A stretch of 64,000 bases of DNA from Leptobrachium leishanense (lineage: Eukaryota > Chordata > Amphibia > Anura > Megophryidae), in assembly GCA_009667805.1 (NCBI GenBank), contig CM019067.1, positions 67,006,637 to 67,070,636 on the forward strand, given 5' to 3'. The notes below the pieces were generated by a model. It had not been told where the DNA came from. It saw only the letters and a program-made list of their open reading frames with translations, and ran no database searches. This document shows, piece by piece, positions 55,390 through 64,000 of the stretch (within the stretch, counting starts at the first letter, position 1; the number at the start of each line of letters is the position of its first letter). The position numbers and the translations under genes were made by a program.

Positions 55390-55595
55390 CATTCAACATG
55401 GCGTCCAACATTATGCCCCAGGCTGCCATAATCTTGCAATTGTATATTTATGTCTGCATTTATTATTCTCTGACTAGTCTTTTGAAGTATTTTGAATCTC
55501 CCTTCATTTCCCTGTTTTTCCCTCCTCCTCCCTCCCCCACATGTTTAATAGGCGCTATCTGTGCATTGTCACAAACCTCATTCTATTTCCACAGC
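55390..55595. other. No gene seen
   Basis: Flank of the hAT pair; pyrimidine-rich, nothing recognised. Confidence 0.4.
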
Positions 55596-56010
55596 ATACT
55601 CATCACAGAATCACCTCCATCGCTTCCCTCTGCTGCCCCAACCCACCCTCTCCATCCACCCGCCCACCTGGGCCGGTCCCTAATTTCAGCCCTCCTTTCC
55701 AGCTGTCTCCACTTCTCTCACTAATTACCCTTACTAAGCCCAAACATCTGGTCCTTTTCATGCAATCCCTACGATATTCTACTGGCGACCAGTTTCACCT
55801 TCCCTCTGTTCCTATTTGTTTCAGTTACCCTAGTCCCTTAGAGAGTAAGCTCTTGGGATGTCTGCCTGACCTCTTGGTTTAAAGTGATGTATTACCTGGA
55901 CAGTTATCCTACGACCAGGGTTGTTTTTCCTCTGGTATCATGTAAGTCTGCTGTTTGTGCTTCTCCATTGTAAAGCGCTATGGAATCTGGTGGCGCTGTA
56001 TAAGTACTTG
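55596..56010 (+). repeat. LINE/SINE 3' UTR fragment
   Basis: Ends ..ttgtaaagcgctatggaatc tggtggcgctgtataagt, a tail seen in many fish and frog retroposons. Begins with the catcacagaatcacctccat segment also duplicated at 49999-50121. Confidence 0.6.
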
Positions 56011-56034
56011 TAACTGTAACTTTGTATTTCTGCA

Positions 56035-56141
56035 ACAACTGTAACAATTCAATGTTCTTGAACCCAGGACAGACTTGAAAACTAGAGAAATCTCAATGTA
56101 TCCTTCCTGGTAAAATATTTTATAAATAAATAAATCATTGT
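56035..56141 (+). repeat. L2-type LINE 3' tail
   Basis: tgttcttgaacccaggacag and ctcaatgtatccttcctggt match the end of the LINE at 45600-45717; tail (taaa)n. Confidence 0.8.
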
Positions 56142-58246
56142 GTAGATTTATTTATGAAATCCCGACAGAGAAACAACCAATAAGGAGTGTATTACTCTTT
56201 ATTTAACAGGTGCACATACTGAGGTCCATTCCCCCATATGCGCAAGTTAAAACAGACGGAGACAAAGTTCATGTTGAAGACATTTCCAAACTAAAAATAT
56301 TTTGTGAAATAGTTTGGCGAGTGGTAGCAGACGAGTTTAGAAGGAAGAGGGAAGTCGTCGGTCATGGGAAAAGGTTACAAAAAAAACCATTTCTAAAACA
56401 CAAGAGATGGCCTGCACTGGGCATTGGACACACTGTTGTAAATGCGCAACGGACCACAGACAGAGCACTAAACCCTGCCTCCAGGTTAGACTGGGGCCAC
56501 ATGAGCGCACTAAATGAGTCCGTTCTGATGCACATAGTGACGCCCGTCACGGCTAATGAGTGCAAATAAATAGCGCCTGCGTCAATAAGTATTTTATAAA
56601 GAAAATGTTGTGCTCGTGTGCCGCTATACAGGAGAAGCCAGTGAATGACCCATCTACCCCAAAGGTCACAGATATAGGGAATTGAAGACAAAAAACGTCT
56701 ATGCGCACACAAACGTGTATAGGTATAGCAAACAATATACTAATGCTATTCCGTATATCAGTAATACGTAGATTTTAAACCTTTGTTAATTTGGGTGTTT
56801 GGTTTAGTCCAAATGTATAGCCTGCTTATACTTAGTTTTTGAATTTGATGAAGCTCGAGCCATCAGGGTATCCCATATGGTTTTATGTGGGAGAGAAAAA
56901 AGTACATATAGTACAACTACGTATAGCAAACGCTGTGTAAATAGAACAAGCGTGTCAACTCAGTTTTTCAGAGCCTATATATTGTATTGGCTCTGTATAG
57001 TGGGCAGTGTCCCAACTTTTGGAAAGGCACCGTCCTTTTTATTCGATCCTCCGTATATATGAAAAAGAAGAAGGATCGTGCGATTATAGGGCAGGATGTA
57101 AAGTATTATAGTATACCATTATATATGTCCTGCTTACCTGGACCGGAGCCCTATGACTGGCTCTGGGATGTTGCGCCTGTGACACTTTTCGGCAGTGTCT
57201 AACCTCCCAAGGATCTTTGGAGGATCTGTATGGTCTGAATGCAGAAAAACAGAAAAAAAAAGCAGTATTTGCCATTTAAAAAATAACAACGGGAGATTTA
57301 ATTTTTAAAAATATATATAACAAACAATTTAGTCTGAAACGCATTTCGCCAATGCAATTTTGGCTTCCTCAGTCAGTCTGAGGAATAGCATTAGCATATT
57401 GCTTGCTATACCTATATACATTTGTGCGCTTGAAGTTTTTTGTCTTTGATTCCATAGAATTTTATCAGGTCATATAGGGAACAACACTGTTATGTATTGA
57501 TTATGCTTATACTTTCTGTTACCTACTCTGACCTGGAAGCAGTTCTATAATCCAACATGATTCCTCACACAAGCAGCCTGCAGTGTCTTCAGTTCTACAC
57601 ATGAAACAAACACCCCACATACACGCGCACTTTTTCGAACACATGAGAATAGGTGCAGATTTTTCGTTGACATAAAAATGCTAGGACGTGCGTCAAGACA
57701 GAAGTGATGCTTTCTATTGGCAGGAGTACAGGACATCAGACGAGCGCTCCTTTGAAATCTGAAATGTGTGTAGAAAACAAAATACACAACACAACGGCTT
57801 CTTCAGCTTCCACATTTCTAGTGTTTTTTTATTTTAACATCAAAATTCAGGCACATCGCGTGGTGTCCACAAGTATGTCAGTGCAAAAGTATGTCTGTTA
57901 CAATGGACATACTGCGTTCATATGGCCCCAGACTTTCTGTATGGATGAGCCTGGTGTCTCATGGGTCCCCTTCCTTCCTTCCTCCAGTCATATTACATTC
58001 CCGGACCTCATCCAACCCCTGAACAGAAGCAAGTATGTTAGAATGAGCTTAATAAAGTTTTAGTGATTTTTTTGAATAAGACACGATTATCAGCTGATCA
58101 CAGGGAAAAAGATAACAGGTAAAAAAATATAAAGCAGGAATGAAATATCTGAGTGTCATTTTAATTAGAGATGTGCACCTGCAAGGAATCGGCCACATTT
58201 CTTGAGGACATAATGTTGGCTGAATCAATGTATTTATTTATTCATT
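56142..58246. other. No supported gene
   Basis: About 2.1 kb. The plus-strand frame at 56210-56569 (119 codons, basic) has no motif I recognise and no flanking gene structure. A patch near 57330-57375 (gaaacgcatttcgccaatgc) resembles a dispersed amphibian repeat motif. Confidence 0.4.
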
Positions 58247-58248
58247 TA

Positions 58249-59862
<1,614 letters not shown>

Positions 59863-59994
59863 TATGTTATAAAAAGGTAAACTGGCCTATTTTTTAATGG
59901 TAAAGGGCCTTTGCATACACAATCAAATAATTAATTCCTCACCTGTCTGCAGCAAGTGAGAAATTATGTTGGAAAGTGGTGAGCCATGGATGGA

Positions 59995-61112
59995 TAGACA
60001 TGTGCACAGCACAAAATTTCGTTTTGAACTAATGGATTAGTCTTAAATGCAATTTATTTAGTTACTAAAGAAATTCGTCTTCAGTTCTTTAGTATGAAAA
60101 CTAATTTCATTCATCTGAAAACCAATGGATACAATTACTATTGTAGTGGCTCCTCAGAGGGCTGAGATCGCTGCTTGTTACAGTATCTCTCACTCTCAGC
60201 ACAATGTGGGCCATATTACATAGTTGGTGCTAACTTAACCAGAGCTGTTGTAAACTTCCCTGAGCCATTATAGCCTATGGATGTTTTCAGTTTACAACAG
60301 CTCTGGTTAAGTTAGCACCAACATTGTAATACTGCCCCGTGTCAGGCAAAGCTGTTACAGTAACTGACTGCTGTTCATCACAGCGCTCAGAGTTTCAGTA
60401 AAACTAGTAAATAATATTTTTATATATAAGAGGTTAGAACAATATTATTTCCTTGTTTTATTGAAACTCTGAGCGCTGTTACAGTCAGTTACTGTAACAA
60501 CTGAGCCTGATACATTGTACTGAGAGATAATGTAACAAGCAGCCGATCTCAGTGCTCACAGCCACTGGATTTAAAGGGCTAAAAAAAAGGATCCTCTCTG
60601 TATAATGTTTAGAACCTCCTCCTGCATTAATTAATACCCCTCTCTGTATAATGTATACAACATCCACCTGCATTAATTAATACCCCTTTCTGTATAATAT
60701 ATAGAACATCCTCCTGAATTAATTAATTAATGTCCCTCTCTGTATAGAACATCCTCCTCAATTTATACCTTTCTCTGTATAATGTATATAACATCCTCCT
60801 GCATTAATACCCCTCTCTGTATAATGTATAGAACATCCTACTGCATTAATTAATGCCCCTCTCTGTATTGAACATCCTACTGCATTGGCATGTGGAGGGT
60901 GCAGAACTTCGGATGTTGCGCTCTTCATTGCTGGTCTCCTTCACTCAATGTAATATCACAAAAAGGACTGAAACTAAAATGTAGTGCATTTTATTTTAGT
61001 TTCTTTCGTTTTTTGTACTAAGCAGTTTCGTTTCTCTTGAGTCATACTAAAACTAAATTATCCCAAAATTTGGACTAAATCGTTTTAGTACTAAAACGAA
61101 TGCACATGTCTA
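59995..61112. mobile_element. hAT-type element B, copy 2
   Basis: TIRs TAGACATGTGCA and TGCACATGTCTA; flanks tggatgga (59987-59994) and ttgatgga (61113-61120), an 8-bp TSD with one mismatch. Shares most of its interior with copy 1 and contains the ccctctctgtataatgtata minisatellite (about 60590-60890). Confidence 0.88.
60209..60338. mobile_element. 130-bp MITE with visible empty site
   Basis: Near-complete palindrome with arms around tggtgctaacttaaccagag. Flanked by GTG at 60206-60208 and 60339-60341. The related hAT copy at 54034-54048 reads acaatgtgtcaggc without the insert. Confidence 0.92.
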
Positions 61113-61293
61113 TTGATGGATGGAAAGCCCACCTTTAATACTCATGCCTATAGAGAAACTTCAGTTTCCTCCTGACCCAATGGGCTAGTGAAGGGGCAAC
61201 CAAATGAATTGAGATGCCTGTCATATATATATATACCCCTCCTCCATGACCAAGTGGGGTAGTAATTTAAGGAAGAGCAGCTGAGCTGCTTTA

Positions 61294-61612
61294 AGCCGGG
61301 GTCAGACGAGCGTCTTTGAGAGCATAAGGAATGTCTATGAGAGTGGACGTTCCTTCCACTCTGACGCCCGTCTGGCCACCTTGCTGAGCGCAATTAGTGC
61401 GCTCAGCACTGCAAGGCTCGCTCGTTGCAGCCCCGTCCAAGGCGCTTCTAGCGTTTTGATGGGGATGCTTTAGGCACATCTGCTTGTAGCGCGTGCAATT
61501 CATGCGCGCGCTACAATGTGTGACCGGCCCTGTCAAAGCGTCACAACGCTGCGACGGTCGCAGGGATTCACGGCAGTATGGGTGCACCTAGTACACTCAT
61601 CTGACCCTGGCC
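61294..61612. mobile_element. MITE with GGGTCAGACGAG ends, TSD TTA
   Basis: agccggggtcagacgag and complement of ctcatctgaccctggcc; TTA at 61291-61293 and 61613-61615. Same family as 50867-51818. Interior GC-rich with cgctcagcac-type short palindromes. Confidence 0.85.
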
Positions 61613-61615
61613 TTA

Positions 61616-62061
61616 CTTGGTATTTGAGCCCACTCATTTAAAATATGGTGCTACATATATCCATTCAGTACCGTTTTGAGCATCTTGTAGGTGCTAGAAT
61701 GCTTTCGGCTGTCCTCATGCAGCCAGTAGAAGTATTGGATTGGGCTGTATAAGTTCATGAAGTATATATCTTTAATCTTTTTTGACAGTATTCTTTGGGC
61801 TATTTTTACTCTTATTTTATTTTTCATTGTGTAATGTTTTGTATTCTCACATTGTCAATTTTGCATAGAGCAGAATATAAGGGATGGTCCTGAATTTAAC
61901 GGGAACTAGTTAATACGTATATATTATTTAAAATTGAATTTTTTTTTATTAAAAAGGTTACGTTAGAGGTTTTTTTTAAGATAAGACAAATCTTTCTCAA
62001 ATACCAATTTGTAATGCAAGGAAATGGTCTTTAGGGACCCTTCGTGTGAGCCCTGAAGGGG
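61616..62061. other. Unassigned, ending in a piggyBac-type terminus
   Basis: Ends ..ccctgaagggg directly before TTAA (62062-62065), matching the piggyBac-type end CCCCTTCA... in this window. The partner terminus was not located. Confidence 0.4.
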
Positions 62062-62065
62062 TTAA

Positions 62066-62710
62066 GGAAGTGTAAGATAAACTAGTACTCCTGGAGCTAT
62101 TCATGCTGATTGTGATACTTTTACGGTATTAGAATATCAGCTCACAACAGCTTAGTTGTAACATAAATGTCATATTTTTCCTGACCAATGCTGCTGTCCT
62201 TATTACAAAAATCAGAAAATGATGCAAACAAATTTCAAAAACTGTCCTTGTAGGAAACAACAATTCAGATTTTTAGAATGTCAGGTTTTGTTCCCAGCAC
62301 TGATTCAATTACATGCATTTTGTAAACTTGTCATTCCATTCATAAATGAGATGTGTGTAGATTTCACTTATGTAGCATATAAATATTTCAAAATATTCAT
62401 ACATTGGAAGTAATTAAATTGTGATATTAATATAATGCTTACAATTTCATGGAACAGGAATTGGTGTAATCTAACATAGACACTGCATGAAATGCTAATG
62501 GTAATTAGGTAACTCAAGCATTTTAATTATTGTGATAATTATGCTTTTTCCACATTTGCTTATCAGCCTTAAATTGGAATTTTTCGCTTTTCAAATTCAA
62601 TCTACTGATCAAAGATACATGCAAGTTCATTCTGAGAAACAGAGCACAAGTTATATATGTGGAACTTAATGTGGGGTTAGAAACGTTAAAAAACATTAAG
62701 GTTGGTGACA
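62066..62710. other. No gene seen
   Basis: AT-rich; short open frames without motifs. Confidence 0.4.
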
Positions 62711-62712
62711 TA

Positions 62713-63569
62713 CAGGGTTTTTCAAAGAGAGCCGATCTGGCCCCGAAATGTAAACGACACTGAAATTCAGCATTCGGCTACCTTTCCTGGCCATTCGGCT
62801 ATTCAGAGAGCAGGCAGTTCGCCAAATGTTGGTGAATTGCCTGCACATACGGTGCCGGTTCGAGGGCAGTGAAATCTCCATAGAGAAGCAATGCTTCATC
62901 TATTGAGAGAACACAAAACAGCAGGGAAAAGTTGCCGAAATGCCCTGCTGTTCGGTGGTTTCATTCGGCAGGTTTATTCAGGTGATTCCCATAGGTGTCA
63001 ATGTTAAAAATTTTCACGTTTTAATTCAATATCTAATAAACCGTTTATTATTATATTCTGCAGTAAAAAGTATCTTTATTTATAGATTTTTTTTGGATCT
63101 TTTAGGCATTTTTTGGGGGGTTTTTGGCAAACTTTTTTTCTGTGATTTTTTTAAATAGTTTTTTTCTGTAACAGACCTTTTTACTATTATTCATAAGATC
63201 TTATATGTAAATTTCAGACATTCTCGTTCAGCAGTTTTTTTGTAAACAGCGTTTCAATTTTCAAACTTTCAAGCGTACTGTTTTTTCAACTCGTTCGTCT
63301 GCGTGACGGCTTTTTCCGGCGGCTGCTCTGCGCTCTGATCGGCGGCTAGACGGGTTTCTCCTGCGTGTTCGGCTCGGTTAATCCAGCAGATTCTGTGGGT
63401 TTTGTTGAGTGTTCCAGTGAGTGTTTGGCGGGTTTTGCGGTGAGTGTTCGGCGGGTTTGCGGATGGGGGGCACTACGGGGCCCCGCGGTGTTTGCTGAAT
63501 GGCCCCGAAGTGCGGGGAACGAAAATCACCGAACATGCGGTGACTTTCGAATCTCTTTGAATAACCCTG
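62713..63569. mobile_element. Second copy of the CAGGGTTATTCAAAGAG element
   Basis: Left end cagggtttttcaaagagag, right end ctctttgaataaccctg, with ata on both sides (62710-62712, 63570-63572). In opposite orientation to 43169-44054. Interior palindrome near 63525-63550 (tcaccgaacatgcggtga). Confidence 0.8.
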
Positions 63570-63742
63570 ATAGTGGATTGTGTCTCTTCGGCCTATCTGA
63601 AACTATCACTCTTACAAAAACTGCGATAGTTGCTTCGAGAGGCGCTATCTCTCCAATCAGTTGTGCCTTGTCCACTTCAAACTGAATGGGTACATAACTA
63701 GGGACTGAGCAACTAAACCTAGGCCTTTAGTACTGTGTTTAA

Positions 63743-64000
63743 CCCCTTCACTATCAGGTGATTTTCCAAAAATCCGTTGTCAGAATACAGTGGTTTTTTT
63801 TGTAAAATAATTTCTAAATAATTATACAGTAAGAAATATTTGAGCATATTCTCAGTGTATTTCTTACTGTAAATAAATTATTTTGCCCAGTAGATGGCGC
63901 CATCTACAGCCAAATTGAGTTACAGCCATTTGAGCTGCAGGTCTATTTTCCTCTTAATAGACTTTCTCAAGGAATAAAAACAAAACATACCTGTACAAAT
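63743..64000. mobile_element. Left end of a piggyBac-type element, continues past window
   Basis: TTAA (63739-63742) followed by CCCCTTCACTATCAGG. An imperfect hairpin at about 63800-63886 (acagtaagaaata / tatttcttactgt) repeats the palindromic-terminus design seen at 10194 and 52339. Confidence 0.55.

Noticed and set aside
56210..56569. Possible host gene exon
   Set aside because: No recognised motif, no splice context and no neighbouring exons; too little to call.

Overview
The window looks like repeat-saturated nuclear DNA of a vertebrate with a large genome, most probably an anuran amphibian. That is inferred from the mix of elements: CR1 and L2 LINE fragments, Ty1/copia and Ty3/gypsy elements, an ERV-type LTR with leader, a piggyBac with a cysteine-rich C terminus, two Tc1 copies, 8-bp-TSD hAT elements and many small palindromic MITEs. 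I could support no host gene, tRNA, rRNA or CRISPR. Nearly every coding stretch belongs to a transposable element and is broken by frameshifts or stops. Several frameshifts lie beside homopolymers, so some may be assembly errors.

Layout. 1-4190: a young LTR element on the minus strand (927-bp LTR, tRNA-Leu PBS, PPT) with no reverse transcriptase; it encodes a SAP-like protein with a 51-52 residue tandem repeat and sits inside a CR1-type LINE (4191-5154). 5532-6383: a fold-back mariner. About 7513-27094: the 5' end of an ERV-like element on the minus strand (LTR, Lys-type PBS, leader with four identical-length stem-loops, faint gag-like start). Its LTR was split at TTAA by a 16.7-kb piggyBac (10194-26924). 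The piggyBac was in turn split at CCATA by a Ty1/copia element (16597-24164), whose pol was split by a 3-kb array of a 420-bp satellite flanked by a 16-bp duplication. A sister array of the same satellite lies in the ERV leader (8385-9592).

27240-33015: MITEs, some nested, with 3-bp TSDs, a perfect 26-bp hairpin and a GAGA-rich simple repeat. 33208-41880: a Ty3/gypsy element on the minus strand with PNMA-like gag, protease, RT, RNase H and integrase, interrupted by an L2 tail. 41881-50121: MITEs, an L2 fragment and a Tc1 element. 50122-55389: two hAT-type elements side by side, sharing three copies of one 8-bp target duplication; the first is itself full of nested elements. 58249-59862: a second Tc1. 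59995-61112: another copy of the second hAT family with a MITE whose empty site is visible at 54 kb. 61294-64000: MITEs and piggyBac-type termini.

The strongest candidate for something undescribed is the 420-bp satellite. Two arrays start at the same unit position, have different far edges, are flanked by duplicated target sequence, and one has an internal inversion. That pattern suggests a tandem-repeat RNA inserted by target-primed reverse transcription. A second theme is element termini built from chains of perfect or near-perfect palindromes, seen in both piggyBac-type and 3-bp-TSD elements.
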